Assembly: GCA_023014365.1 (NCBI GenBank)
Contig: JAEBUN010000002.1
Location: 3,286,001 to 3,350,000 of the forward strand
Reading direction: 5' to 3'
Length of the DNA stretch: 64,000 nt
From: Lepiota brunneoincarnata
Taxonomy: Eukaryota; Basidiomycota; Agaricomycetes; Agaricales; Agaricaceae
Each line of letters opens with the position of its first letter. Positions within the stretch are counted from its first letter, which is position 1. Position numbers and translations under genes: made by a program. The notes under the pieces were generated by a model that was not told the DNA's origin, did not search any database, and saw only the letters and a list, made by a program, of their open reading frames with translations. Below, piece after piece: positions 13,008-24,431 of the stretch.

Positions 13008-14699
13008 TGAGAGTAATATGAAAAAGTGTATTGAGCGGTAATTTGGACATCCACTCTTATACCTCGGCCCGAGCGCTTGACTGGATATATGTAAATGAGA
13101 TCTGGCTACCATGCCAATCACTATGTATGTATGTACATCATAGCAGGAACGATACGCCATTTTGCCAATCCAACAGCATTTGCTTACACCAGGCCCTTTG
13201 AATTCAGCGAATGGCATACACTGACGAGGCGCACGGTGGGGTGGGGATGTGGTGCATCAATGCTCAGCGGGAAAAGCCAAGCATATAATCCGAGGTCTTC
13301 ATCTTGTTTACATTAGCATTCAGTCACTCCCGTGGGGGATAGCCCTCACAGAGGATTCCTGTAGCTAGAAGCTGATAGCGAGGCAGTGGCTGCCCTAATC
13401 GCTACCAGGCCTGATGTAAAGCTTGAAGAACGAGCCTCGGCATCAGAAGAAGCCTGATTCCTGTTAAGACCCAGGGCGCTGGGTCGAGAAACCAGAAGCT
13501 TTCATAACTTGCGCAATTCACCCACATTACTCGGCTACCAAAGCAGTACATGCCCTATTCCGCCCTTGATTGTTCTCTAACAGAGTTTCCCGCTACGCCT
13601 CTCCTTGCTTCAGGGGACTGTCCCTCTAGCGCCAATGAGTGGCTTTGACACTTTTGCATGCTCCGCATTTCCTACGCTAGGGTCGCGACGCGCCAAAGGT
13701 GGCTAGTGATACATATCTTATCTATCGCAGTACATAATGATCAAGGGAAATAGGGCCTATGGGCAACATCCGAAAGTAGACATATAAGACCTATCGTTTT
13801 TTACCTTTGACTTTGGTATCCTGATTCAAGTCCACTGCCGAACGTACCTCCCTCGTAAATTCTTCTAGCCCGCCCCGAATTTCTCTGTCCGTCGCCCTCC
13901 TGAAGAGAGAACACCTCTCCTAGCAACAACGAAAAATGCGAGCGCAGTCGAATACAGCGACCACTGGGCTTCTAGACCAATGGTGAGCAATCAAGAAGTC
14001 GAAACAATCAAGTAACAAATGGAAGCGAAGCAAAATTAGAGGATAGATCTGGAGTAGATTGGAAATGTCGATAAAATGTGAGTAAATTGGAATTTAATTG
14101 GAGGGATTTCAGACAATGTGAGATGAGTGAGATGAGCTGTTAATTTGCTGGAGTACTACTACCAGATGTACATGCTTTATATATGACGAAAGAAAGAGAT
14201 TTTCAACAAATATTTCGAAAGAGATAGATGAGAAGAAAAACTAATTAGTCCAAACTAAGTCCTAGAATGAAAGATTACTACAAAGCAAGACAAAAAGAAC
14301 ATGAAAGAGGGGTTAAATGAATGAGAAATGCGATTACAAGACTTGATAGTAGAGAGGAAAAAGAGAGAGAGGCAAGAGTGGTATAGACTGGAGTATGACA
14401 AGCTGACAAGATAAAATGCAAATATTTAACACAAGGTACAGCATGCTATACAGTAGAACTACATTGTGTTAAACAAGGAGTCGAAACAAGAATGGAAAAG
14501 AGTCATAAACTTCGAAATAGGAAGGATAAAAGATAAGTCGATGGGCGCTCCGAACGTCGTTACTGATCCGAGGTCGTCACTGATCCAAAGTGATGCTGAC
14601 TGCGAGATTGCGAAAGGTTGCTGTTTTCACAAGCAGCCGATCGGCAATCTCTACACTCCATCCACTTGCCTTTTCATGCCATGCACTAGACCTTGGCTC
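13008..14699. other. Gene-poor stretch with purine-rich sequence
   Basis: No gene seen. From about 13980 to 14530 the plus strand is rich in A and G (repeated GAGATGAG, AAAGAGAGAG-type sequence) with few open frames. No convincing element ends were found. Confidence 0.5.
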
Positions 14700-14905
14700 T
14701 AGAAGCCTCGATAACGTTTGTTCGCGCTGCACCCTTCGTTGCCAACTACCCAAGTAGTGTGTACTACTGTGCGGCCTGACTTGCTTTCAGGTCACCTCTT
14801 CAACTCGGTCAACTAGAAAATAGGGTGGATCGATCAGGGTCTCGACGAAGTACACATGATTCTCCGCCTAGGGGATCCTCCGAGAGAGGAGGCACTCTGC
14901 ATGAT
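14700..14905 (+). pseudogene. Decayed FUR1 3' end, copy 2
   Basis: Matches the last two exons of FUR1 and the intron between them: the AGAAGCCTCGATAAC block (EGLDN), the TGGATCGATCAGGGTCTC block (WIDQGL) and the CGCCTAGGGGATC..CCGAGAGAGGAGG block (GLGDFGERR). It has several indels and no open frame. It keeps the same position relative to a convergent membrane gene as the intact FUR1, which marks it as part of a segmental duplication. Confidence 0.75.
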
Positions 14906-15100
14906 CTTCAGCACAAAACGAGCGCCCTGCCCAGGGTTGCACCAACGATAACCGCTCCATCTGTCCTACTATCTATGGATGCGGCTGTCTTCTCTATCCT
15001 CCCCTGTGCGTTTCGTACTTGCTGCAATGGAGTCAAATTATTTTATGAAGAAGAAATACAGCATCAGAGTGCCGATCGCATGCAGACAAATCTAATACTA

Positions 15101-17243
15101 TCACTCGGGATGGGAAACACCTGCGATGCGCACCAGCGCTTCTAGCTGTGACACCCTAGCCATCAGCGCTCTTATCTCAGCTTCGTCAATCCTGCAAGGC
15201 TCCTTTTCCGCTGGGTCTTCTACTCTGGGAGGATCGATATCTGCAGACCGATCACCGGCACGACGGGACTCGAGATCGACCGCCGAGGGTGGTTTGTCGA
15301 CTTTGTCGATATCCAACAAGTGTTCTCGGAGGAACTGAGATACATTGGGCCTGTTCCTCGGGTGAAGGGGTAGGGCACTGGGTAGTGAGAGAACCCCTTT
15401 GTCCCTGGAGGAAGTGAATCAGCCCGTATACTGACAACGGTTTGATTCCTGAGTGGGGTGAGGCACACGCGAAGGTCAAATGATCGAATTGGAACACACC
15501 GAATAGAACGAGCAACAAAGTACTTCCAAAGATCATCGCAAATGCACCATTCACAAAGGTCCAAATACCACCAAGCCGAGCAAGGCCGTTCAACACCGAA
15601 CCCTCAAAATAATCTTCCACGATTGTTGTTTTCATAAATTGATGCGGTATAATTCGCAACGTAGCAGTGGTGTTGGTCTTCGGCACGACGGGTGATGGAT
15701 CCGTATCTGGAATCAGCGAGTGCACGCTCGGGACCCAAATCCGATGGAACTGGAGTCATCTCAGCTTGAGCGAATGGTCCAGAATGATCATAAGGAATTT
15801 GTTCACTTACTTGTGGAATTCCAAGACGAGCTGCGCCAGATGTCGAGATCTGCTGCCTGATAGTTAACGAAAAAGTACCGAGCAGATGGGAACCGGGTAA
15901 CAGGAATATGGCTTGTGAGTTGCCGATCATGTCTTCGAACTTGTCATCGGGAAGGCCGAAATGGACCTGCACCCTTCGAGAACTTGTGTTGGTTTTGATT
16001 CCCTGGATTGGCTCAAAATCAACAGTGATTAAGATTTCAGATGGGTCACTTTGAACGACTTCTTGACAAGAGCTGAGGATATCGACGACTTTGAATGGTT
16101 TATTTATTGCTGCTGATATTTGACCGGGGATAGGTTGGCTACAGGTGCTTCTGTCTCCGTTCGGGGATTCACCGAGAAATGTTGCATTCAGAGACCAAGT
16201 CGAGGAGTGTTCTCCCTGGAATGGAACGATTATGTTAGCCTGCAAATATTTAGAGGTGAATTATGTTGGACTTGCCAGACCAATTACCCTGAGGCTGCCT
16301 GAAAATAGGCCGAGACTGACATCAGAATCCCCCAAGATGTACGAAGCTTTTGTTGGGTAAGTGGCGTGATCACCTATTGGCTCGGCGATTAGAACGTAAA
16401 ACGCCAGCAATACCATAACTATGAGACAGATATCTGCGATGCTTCCCCGGACCAGTCGAACAAGTAGATTGTCGGTACTGGGATTGAGAAGATCAGCCGA
16501 CGAACGAACTGAGAAACAAGGTATACCTGAAACGTCCACTGTGAACCCCTACAGGTTGTAATTTACGTCAGAAATAGTCAAGAAGTGAGAATTACACCAG
16601 ATAGTGCCCTCTAGTAAAGGCGCGTCTCCCAAATATGAGGCTTGACCGCTGGCGTCCCGAGTAAACACCGGCCGAGGCGGGTAGGACGTCATAGGCCTGA
16701 AACACACCCGTCCCATTCCTGGAGAGAACATCCCAGAGAGCGATGATAAGTGAAAAAATGACCATGATGGTAAGAAGATACAAGAGGCCAACGATAAAGG
16801 TGAGATCGGGGACAGCATGGCGAACTCCAGTGAAGGCCGTTAACTGGAAGATGACTGGTGCCATGGCCTTAGCAATTCATTGTACCCTTACAACTGAGAA
16901 GAAACCGTCATACTCCCACCAACTTCAGCCATCAGGAGCGTGAGGTGACATATTACAAGCCAGTATTTTCCTGTCCATGCACTGCCATCCAACCCGTGTC
17001 AGTATCCCGCATCTCCACATGGTGAAGTCGGTTGACAAACCTGAGTATATGGTGCACCAACGTTATAGCAGGAGCTAACATGAGCAACAAGAAAAAGTCG
17101 GTGGAAATGTCCTCGTGCATTTCGACACACATCCTTGCTGTAGCCCCCAGATACCCCAGAGCACTTAGAATAATCCCGCGAAGAACAAGCTTCCGCAATA
17201 ACAGTGGAACAACGAGTCTCCCGGATTCCGCGTCTCGGAACAT
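15101..17243 (-). CDS. Multi-pass membrane protein, duplicate block copy 2
   Basis: Same architecture as the copy at 10876-13007. Exon 1 (ATG at 17243) starts MFRDAESGRLVVPLLLRK with hydrophobic segments and LVHHILR before the intron. It is followed by the IALWDVLSRNGT exon, STDNLLVRLVRG with a membrane helix, a soluble domain (FLLPGSHLLGTFS), GGIWTFVNGAFAMIFGSTLLL, then IKPLSVYGLIHFLQ and a coiled-coil tail (AEIRALMARVSQLEALV). A one-base insertion separates PEEQAQ from the tail VSQFLREHLL near 15350, and the frame also shifts near 16665 at exactly the same alignment column as in copy 1. Possibly non-functional; role unknown. Confidence 0.6.
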
Positions 17244-18082
17244 TGAGGAGAGGTGGGTAGAAGCAACAGCCGCTCGGATAACTGGAACACCCAGCCTTTA
17301 AATAATTGAATCATACTTGTTCTGGCTAGGCAGGGGAACTTGTTCCATTGGAATAATTAGGCCGCTCTAAAAAAGGTTAGCCTTCCGCCGAAAACTGATC
17401 CCGAGGCAGTGGCTGTCCTAAATTGCCGATGCAAATGCTGAGTTTTGACACCAGAATCTCTCATCAATTGAGTCCGGACAATGACCAGCCGAACATTTCG
17501 GCTTTCGAGCGCTCAATATGACCATATGATTAGCTTCCAGTTGTTGTGTCGTCACCGAACTTGGCCGCCTCATTCCCGCCTTGAGGCCGGTACCTGCTTC
17601 GGTGCTGTCTCATGCCCTTCCTGTTGACTTTGCCACCAGCTCTACAGCTAGATCAATGCCTATGCAGAAGCTCTCAAGGATACACATCCAAGGGCGAAGC
17701 ACTCCCACACAGCCACGGTGGCAATCTTCGAACAATACAGACCTCCCCAAGGGCATAGATAGTTATCACACGAGCACTATCCCCGGGCCTGTGCATGAAG
17801 TTGTCAAAGACAAGCCGGCTAAAGGCTATTGTATGTGGTCATTCTGAGGAGCCGGGTTACGTTCTACATGATTGATCGAGTTGAGAAAACCTCTTGAGTG
17901 AGGTATCCCGGTATCTTGCAACTTGGAAAGGTGAGCGGAGGCTATAAGTAGCCGAGTACATACAACAGCGGTGGCCGTGAGTAGGCCATGATGTTCCCCT
18001 TGAAAATGTAACATAAGTATCCAGGAAACCATGTACTAAGCGCTCGAGTAATGCGACCAGTATCTCCCGCCAATACTGCACT
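17244..18082. other. Intergenic, no gene recognised
   Basis: Between the duplicated membrane gene and the end of the NACHT frame. The 88-residue plus-strand frame at 17581 has no recognisable feature and is not supported. Confidence 0.45.
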
Positions 18083-20872
18083 TCATGGAATCCACCAGAG
18101 TGGGCAATGTATCACGTTTGGCGCGGAGCAAGGCTGGTTGAAATATTCGATGTGACCGATTGTGCGAAGTTGCAGTATGAAGACCACCAAACAACACATC
18201 GATAAATAAGTATTTGGCCACAGAACACAGGACGGAAGAGACCAGGTGAGATTCAGATATATACATACTCGATAATCTAAACAAGGAATCAGCACATGGG
18301 CGAGGGGAGCGCTCAGGAGAAGACGAACTTTTGTATATCCTCCCTCAGGGATGAGTGGGGGCCTATTCACCCAATCTATGCGATTGCCCAAGTGGTCCAT
18401 GAAGCCACCTTCCCTGCCGTCGGGGTAGTTGTCGAGCTCCATTGGGTAGACATATTCCGGAGGGGCATAGACAATGTAGCCTTCGACAGTGACGTGATCA
18501 CCGCGCCTGTTCCAGAAGCCTTTGCGACGTTTCTGGCGCTGGGGCTGCGGAGGGAGAGGGCGGAGAGAATCTAGGAGAGCATTGTCGGATAGTGCAGAGG
18601 CTAGGTATTCTGTAGAGGGGGGTCGGAGTACGCGTTTGTATGGGTTGTAGGAATGGGACGTGTAGTGGTATGTCATGGAAGTGGTAGATGTGGTGGCGGG
18701 GGTTGCGGCGGATGTCGTAGGGGATGTGAAGGGAGGGCGGGGAGGTGGGAATGAGACCTCAGGGGACGGGAGTGGGTTTGACTGATTGATGATGAGTGTG
18801 CGGAGTGCAGCAGTGAGTGCGGAATCGAAAGAACCAGGCGATTGTGAGCTAGGTGCTGGAGGGTAAGAGGGTGACGGGATAGGGGAAGGCTCGCGACTGT
18901 GCGGGACGCTATAGGAGGGTATGTGGATCGATCCGGGGCGCGAGCCAGGCCGTGAATTCGTAAGAGAACTGGGACGGGAACCGGGACGTGAGCTGGGGCG
19001 AGAATTGGGGCGGGAGCTGGGACGTGAGCTGGGGCGAGAACTGGGACGTGAATTGGGGCGAGAACTGGGGCGAGAACTGGGACGTGAGTTAGGACGGGAG
19101 CCAGGACGCGAGTTCGGGTGGGAGGTGGAGCGCGGGCGGCGGAGGAAGTGGGAGTATGGAAGGGAATCATGGTAGGGGGCACGGCGGGCGTTGCTTCCGG
19201 GGCTGGAGCCGTGGGAGAGGGAGGAAGATTGGCCCGAAGCGAAAATTTCTGGGATAACGTCGAGAGACGCGGCGACAGAAGAAATAGAAGAGCGGCGTCG
19301 GAGGTTGGGGCGGGAAGGAGGTTTGGGAGCGGGGGGGATGAACAGAGGGCTGCGACTATCTGTGCTGAATGGCCCTTCGGCGCGCCACTGACTTTGAGTT
19401 TGATTGGGTAAGGATCTGCTGAAAGAGAAGTTATCGAGTGCAGCATAGTGGTTAGGACGGGGTATGGGGTTGGCCTGCGCGGTGGAATTGACACCGGCAC
19501 TGTTTGCACCGGTATTCTGCATGTTTTTGATCCTGTCCGTTATCTCCTGCTGTTCCTTCATGAGCGTAGCATCCCAGACAGGGTGCATGGTATTGCTAAG
19601 AGCCCACCGACGTTCCTGTCGCTCACGCTCCAACTCCGTGGTGAATGTCTCCTCGGCCATGCGGCGGATGGTTGGAAGGACATTGGCGATGTGGTCGTCG
19701 ATGAGCTCATTCTTCGCCTGGTGATTCCGCTCGATCTTGGCATCGAGAGACTCTCTGGCCTCCTTGACCAGGGGCTGGAGGTTGTCCTGGATTCGATGTT
19801 TGAGGTTGTGCTTCCATTCCTCGTCGGGCTCAATATCGAGCTCAACAAAGTTGGGGGTGGTAGAAAGGAAAGGGGGTTGGGGATAGGAGGCTGAGGTATA
19901 TCTGGTGGTGGGAGCAGGTGGGGCAGAGGTAATAGAGGAGGAGGAAGATACATGGTAGGAGAGTGCAGGAGGGAGAGAAGAATTGGGCGAGTCCAATGGT
20001 GTAATATCTCCAATCGACGTGTAGTGGGAAGAAGAGTAGGTGGGAGAGGGATAGAGAGCGGGAGCAGACGGCTGTTGGGATCCACGGGAGAAGATATAGT
20101 CGGGGGTGCGAACAATGTTGATGGGAAGCGTGCTGTTTATTTCAGTCAGGCTGGGCAATATAGTTTGTTGACAGAGTCCAGCGATGTTGCTCCTGGAGAA
20201 GGTCTCGTCGATGTGGGACTCGGCGCGACTGAAGAATGCCCACCGGAAAGGAGTGGTGCGCTCTTGTACAGATTTTGCTATGATCTCGACAATATCACAC
20301 TGCGCGGGCTTGCTCTTGCATTCGTCTAGCCCGTCAATGATGATGACTAGCTCGGTCATCCCCTTTCCTTGGCTTGACAATTCCTGCAGCGGCTGCGCGA
20401 TCAGGTTTTGAAACTGATAAGCCAGTGCCTTTGTAACGAGTGTCACGTCATCGCGTATCTTTTCATCCAGAAGCTGGCGGTAGGCTTTGGATTTGGTCGA
20501 GAATTGATACACCAGAGAGGTGAATAGGCGATCTGGATCATCCCATCCACGAGAGCCTGAAAAAAAGAACGCAGCACCAAGCCTCCCTTCAATCTTCTCT
20601 GCACATGTCTGTGCCAGAGATGTCTTCCCTGCTCCGGCGGGTCCCTTGAACCACAGTATCGACGGGAGACCATTGTCAGCTCCATCGAGCGCCCAGCGCA
20701 CGATGTCCTGTATGTATTGTTCCTGGGTTCCGGGGGGACATCGTGGTGGTGGATGGCGAGCGGATGAGTCATGAGAGGCGTCTGGATAGGCTGCGTCGAG
20801 GAGCACCCGGATTCCTTCACTCGAGTGGTAAGAAGACCGTGTGTTCGAGACTCTAGAGTGACGTGGACTCAC
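18083..20872 (-). CDS. NACHT-type NTPase with Ser/Pro-rich tail
   Basis: An open frame of about 929 codons. Residues ~45-65 contain the ARHPPPRCPPGT lead-in typical of fungal NACHT proteins. Walker A is GPAGAGKTS, followed by an FFFSGSRGWDDPDRLF sensor region and Walker B LVIIIDGLDECKS. After the NTPase the protein becomes low-complexity Ser/Pro-rich, then a helical charged segment (about residues 345-435), then four-residue SRPS/SRPN repeats, and ends with a patch GFWNRRGDH..EGYIVYAPPEYVYP that recurs in uncharacterised Agaricomycete proteins. No ankyrin, WD40 or TPR repeats are seen. The frame opens with GTG, not ATG, at what looks like a splice donor (GTGAGT), so the true N-terminus lies in an upstream exon I could not fix. 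The last ~60 residues may be intron read-through. NACHT NTPases in fungi act in incompatibility and defence signalling; that role here is inference. Confidence 0.78.
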   Translation of the reverse strand: MSPRHSRVSNTRSSYHSSEGIRVLLDAAYPDASHDSSARHPPPRCPPGTQEQYIQDIVRWALDGADNGLPSILWFKGPAGAGKTSLAQTCAEKIEGRLGAAFFFSGSRGWDDPDRLFTSLVYQFSTKSKAYRQLLDEKIRDDVTLVTKALAYQFQNLIAQPLQELSSQGKGMTELVIIIDGLDECKSKPAQCDIVEIIAKSVQERTTPFRWAFFSRAESHIDETFSRSNIAGLCQQTILPSLTEINSTLPINIVRTPDYIFSRGSQQPSAPALYPSPTYSSSHYTSIGDITPLDSPNSSLPPALSYHVSSSSSITSAPPAPTTRYTSASYPQPPFLSTTPNFVELDIEPDEEWKHNLKHRIQDNLQPLVKEARESLDAKIERNHQAKNELIDDHIANVLPTIRRMAEETFTTELERERQERRWALSNTMHPVWDATLMKEQQEITDRIKNMQNTGANSAGVNSTAQANPIPRPNHYAALDNFSFSRSLPNQTQSQWRAEGPFSTDSRSPLFIPPAPKPPSRPNLRRRSSISSVAASLDVIPEIFASGQSSSLSHGSSPGSNARRAPYHDSLPYSHFLRRPRSTSHPNSRPGSRPNSRPSSRPSSRPNSRPSSRPSSRPSSRPNSRPSSRPGSRPSSLTNSRPGSRPGSIHIPSYSVPHSREPSPIPSPSYPPAPSSQSPGSFDSALTAALRTLIINQSNPLPSPEVSFPPPRPPFTSPTTSAATPATTSTTSMTYHYTSHSYNPYKRVLRPPSTEYLASALSDNALLDSLRPLPPQPQRQKRRKGFWNRRGDHVTVEGYIVYAPPEYVYPMELDNYPDGREGGFMDHLGNRIDWVNRPPLIPEGGYTKVRLLLSAPLAHVLIPCLDYRVCIYLNLTWSLPSCVLWPNTYLSMCCLVVFILQLRTIGHIEYFNQPCSAPNVIHCPLWWIP
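18935..19110 (-). repeat. 12-bp minisatellite coding SRPx repeats
   Basis: About fourteen tandem 12-base units (on the plus strand roughly GGACGTGAGCTG with variants GGGGCGAGAATT) within the NACHT gene, encoding SRPS/SRPN/SRPG repeats. Units differ at one to three bases. Likely to vary in number between strains. Confidence 0.85.
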
Positions 20873-21064
20873 CAGACGGCGTACTTAATTGCTGTGAACT
20901 ATCTGTGAACTGTGCGTTGTTGAACACCAGGTGGTGTGCATTTGAGAGCAGCGGCATCAGAGCGGGCATGCGTGGGGGACAACCACGCGAAGGTTGTATA
21001 GTGAGCGCTTGAGCACCAGCCAGAACCTTACATACTTAAACCAGGCACATTGATGTGTCTCCCT

Positions 21065-21205
21065 CATACTACCTGGCCTGCCTCGAAGCTGCCCTTTACC
21101 TTGGGTCCTCAACTTGATAACAGGACAGATCGACTAGGGTATCAACGAGAACGTTTGTGTTATTATTTTTGACCTAGGGTTTTTGGAGAGAGACTACATG
21201 TCTTA
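21065..21205 (+). pseudogene. Decayed FUR1 3' end, copy 3
   Basis: The GATAACAGGACAGATCGACTAGGGT..CAACGAGAACG..ATT..GACCTAGGG.TTT.GGAGAGAG order matches the last exon of FUR1 (ITGWIDQG, LNEKA, GLGDFGER), with a few mismatches and gaps. No membrane gene follows in this case. A third copy of the same 3' segment. Confidence 0.65.
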
Positions 21206-21645
21206 CTTTACATGGTCTGAGGATTATAGACCAGGCTCCAAGTTGCCAGCAGACTCGCCGCCCTGCAGATTTTTTTCCTGGGGAATCTAAGGACTGTCTG
21301 AACGCAAGGCTCTGGAAAAAACCTGCTCACCGTGCTTCGGGTAGGAAGGCATCACCCAAACAAGCAGAACTCAAGCTCGCCCGAAACGCCCTCCGATCGG
21401 AAACTGCCCGACCCGACCTTTACATTGCAAATCCGTGATGTCGTGAACGTCCACCATCACCCCGTGGAAACACGTATTCATCAATCCCGTTCGTCGCCCA
21501 ATCCGATCTACCAAGTCACCCTCTTCCATAATCCCAAGGGTGTGCCCATACATATCGAACACCCAGATCTAACTCGTACCACAAGAGGGTAATAAATCTC
21601 ACTCAAGGTCCGGAGTTCTTGTACCGCAATTTCTCCCATTTGTTC
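21206..21645. other. Intergenic, no gene recognised
   Basis: The plus-strand frame at 21332-21592 is His/Pro-rich but has no recognised feature or conserved neighbour. Confidence 0.4.
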
Positions 21646-23219
21646 TCATTCATAATACATATACTGCTGCATTGCAAAATAATCCTGACCACCGTCCGTA
21701 GTACCCCGTCCCACACTACTATGGCTCTCTCCAAACAGACCCTGCTGCCTCTGGAGCTGTTGTATCCGCCCTTGCCGTCGTATATGCAATACCACTCTAC
21801 ACGCAAGAACGGAATGGATGGCCCGCTCCATCCTGCATAAATGGTGTGTGAATATATCGTAGAGGGATAAGCCAGTCGACGTACATCACTAGGAGGTTGA
21901 CATAATCGCTCTAAGGAACGGATCAGCTCGGGGGGGTCGCAAACATCATCATTGATAAAACAATTTACCGGAAGTTTGAGAATAATGATAGTGTTGAGAA
22001 GGGAAAGTGCTGAGGTGCCCGAGATCATGAGCTAGGGAAGCTAGATTGTGTTTGCAAGGCCACCTACAGAATAAATAGATGTAATATATAATACCTGTGT
22101 GGGTGGATGTCGAAAACTTCGTTTAGTATTACGGGAAACAAGAAGACAAACTCACCATCGCTATAAACAACCCTCATAAGGTGCGAATCTCCCCCGAATC
22201 TGACTGTCGTCAAACACCAACCTACTATTAGCGTCCAATCCCATAGCGTAGCATAATATATTGCTTACAAGCTGATATCCCTCGAATAATCATCAACAAC
22301 AGGATTGCTGTGTCGCCATCACCATCAGCACAATCAAACAGAACTCTATCCTTCTTACGAAGGAAACTGAAGCACTCACTCGCATCATACGCCATAAGCA
22401 AAATATAACACGCTGACAGAATTGTATTGGTATCCTTCACGATGCATCCAAGAAGTCGCGGAACAGGTGACACCTCATCTGCAAGAACCTTTCCCATCAG
22501 TACCCACGAGTCTCGCAACAGCTTGCAGGAAAAAAAAGACGCACGGATAGTGGAAGTGAGGTAAAAGCCCATAATAACGAAGCCCGTTGTCCATGTTGCA
22601 ATGAAGAGCACTAGCAAACCATATGTCAACCTTTTGTCTTTTTCCCAGACTGCCCATGTCCTGAGAGTTAGAATCACTGTAAAAGAAGTCATGAGCACAA
22701 ACCCTGAGAAGCTCGATCTAAGGACATCTAGGAAATAGGAAAAGCGATCACCCACATTCTGCACATGCTATTCCAATCACGAACATCCCTGAAACAAGGA
22801 GGATGCACGATATCAGCCATTGAACCCTCAGTTGAAAATATTACGCAGAACTGGTACTGGTGGGGGAGTAGAGACTCACAGGCTGCGTATTCGTAGGTAA
22901 ATTTGCATATTCCTACTGGTAACGCGTAACCGAATTGGTCTGAATGGGATGGTAAGAGCAAGATCACGGAAATGAGGTGGGGTAAAGCGAAAACTTACGG
23001 TACAGCACGACGGAAGTGTCAACGAAGGGGAGGTAGCGCGCCAGGAAATACAGAATCTTCGTGGTGTTCCATCGTGATGGCCATACTAACTCCACTTCTA
23101 GGTCGAACATCAACAGCCAATCGAGCACCTACACCCATGTTATTCTTCAAGAACGTGAGCAATTCAGCTGTGAGGATCCTACCAGTATCGTGACACTGGC
23201 CGCTGTTCAGAGGAGGCAT
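21646..23219 (-). CDS. DUF6533-family membrane protein, minus-strand copy
   Basis: A multi-exon gene of a basidiomycete seven-helix-like membrane family. The exon from 23128 encodes the DUF6533 signature: VLDWLLMFDLEVELVW, then RWNTTKILYFLARYLPFVDTSVVLY. The following exons give HQFGYALPVGICKFTYEYAA, then WMFVIGIACAEC, then VILTLRTWAVWEKDKRL and a run of hydrophobic helices (LLVLFIATWTTGFVIMGFYL; ILSACYILLMAYDA). Late exons carry LSLLNTIIILKLPVN and the C-terminal RAIHSVLACRVVLHIRRQ, a typical ending. Splice joins fit GT-AG with family phase. The first exon upstream of 23128 is uncertain; 23219 is only a candidate start. Located in membranes; no biochemical role known for the family. Confidence 0.72.
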
Positions 23220-23549
23220 AAGTTGATCACTCCATTTTTTTTCTCATATTCACGTACCATTGCAGTTCTGCGGATTGACACCACTTTTTAAGTCATCTAC
23301 CAATACGACCGCAAAAAGAAAAAGACATACATTAACTTGGCGGGTCCGCTCAACAGCGGTCGCGAGCAGACGAAGCAAATCGAGTGGACCCTGGCTTGTC
23401 ATGTAATACAAGGATCATACGCCCAGAGGAGTGTTTATTCTGGAGGAGGAAATGGGGGGAGGAACAAATCCTCCCCGAGCTCACCCCACATCATAAAATA
23501 GCCTTCCGCAGACGCACAAACAAGACCCCCATCAACCCTGAGCGCATAC
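23220..23549. other. Intergenic, no gene recognised
   Basis: Upstream of the DUF6533 gene; likely contains its promoter and first exon, which I could not define. Confidence 0.35.
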
Positions 23550-23828
23550 TCATGGATTCAAAGTGCTTAGTACCACCTTCGCTACCGCAAGCTGATGAGA
23601 AATTTCTGAGAAGCACAGTCTCAGCGTTTCAGATGCCGTGATCCCAAGGCTAACGGGCTGGACGGGGATAACCGGACTTTGAATGCGAGTAACTTGTTCC
23701 TCGTTGATGGTGGCAGTGGAACAGGTGAGCCGAGATTGACTTGTGGGTGAACCTCGTGTGCGCGGCGACGGAACTGGAAGTGTCCCTCGCATCGCTATAT
23801 TACTCGGTGGTGCCCGCGAGTTAGCCAT
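23550..23828 (-). CDS. Hypothetical protein or first exon
   Basis: A 92-codon frame beginning MANSRAPPS, Ser/Pro/Thr-rich in its first half and then a helical stretch (SETLRLCFSEISHQLAVAKVV). It has no recognised domain. The helical half reads like coding sequence and the frame could be the first exon of a longer gene, but no continuation was established. Treat as weakly supported. Confidence 0.3.
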   Translation of the reverse strand: MANSRAPPSNIAMRGTLPVPSPRTRGSPTSQSRLTCSTATINEEQVTRIQSPVIPVQPVSLGITASETLRLCFSEISHQLAVAKVVLSTLNP

Positions 23829-24431
23829 TTCGCCTACTTCAGTGAATGTTCACATGGGTATCTATTTCCTCCGCGGGACCCTTAGCGCTGGCTGCGCTAA
23901 GTTCGGGTAGAGCTCAAAGAGATGTCAACCAGCGCCACCTGATCAGATACAGAAAAAGTCAGATTTTCCGGAAGACCCCATTTGTGAGACCGGATCTCGC
24001 TGGCTTCCACGCCCAGACTTGAGCTGCAATGATATAGGAATGCATTTATGTCTGACAATTTGGTCTGTGGAGTAAACTAGATTGAGGAGCACCAGCACGA
24101 CTTGATATCGACTTGACGCTGAGGAACGGAAATGTATATTAAATTCGAAGGTACGGGGAAGCTTCGCCATGACTGTTAACAATAAACTTTGAGAACATGT
24201 GCAGATGGGGCCTGCCACCCCATTGTGGCAGCGGCATCGAAAGGAGGGATCGAGGCTTAGCTCAGAGGGGATGAAAAATTGAGGGTGATCGGCAAGACGG
24301 TTTTATTTTTGGGTTAGTTGTTAGGACGTGCTCAGGTCCGTTGTCACGTCTTCCTTGTGCTTCGAACCAATGCTCTGCATATTATCGTTGAATGTATTTT
24401 GAAAATTATCTATGGCCTGCCCACAGGGATT
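23829..24431. other. Intergenic, no gene recognised
   Basis: Downstream of CCT2. Contains AT-rich sequence around 24300 (TTTTATTTTTGGGTTAG), with nothing assignable. Confidence 0.4.

Noticed and set aside
18921..19411. Plus-strand frames of GREL-type repeats
   Set aside because: Reverse-strand reading of the same minisatellite; no independent support.
18673..19509. A 278-codon alternative minus-strand frame, Pro/Ala/Val-rich
   Set aside because: It overlaps the NACHT gene on the same strand and exists only because the 12-base repeats keep all frames open.
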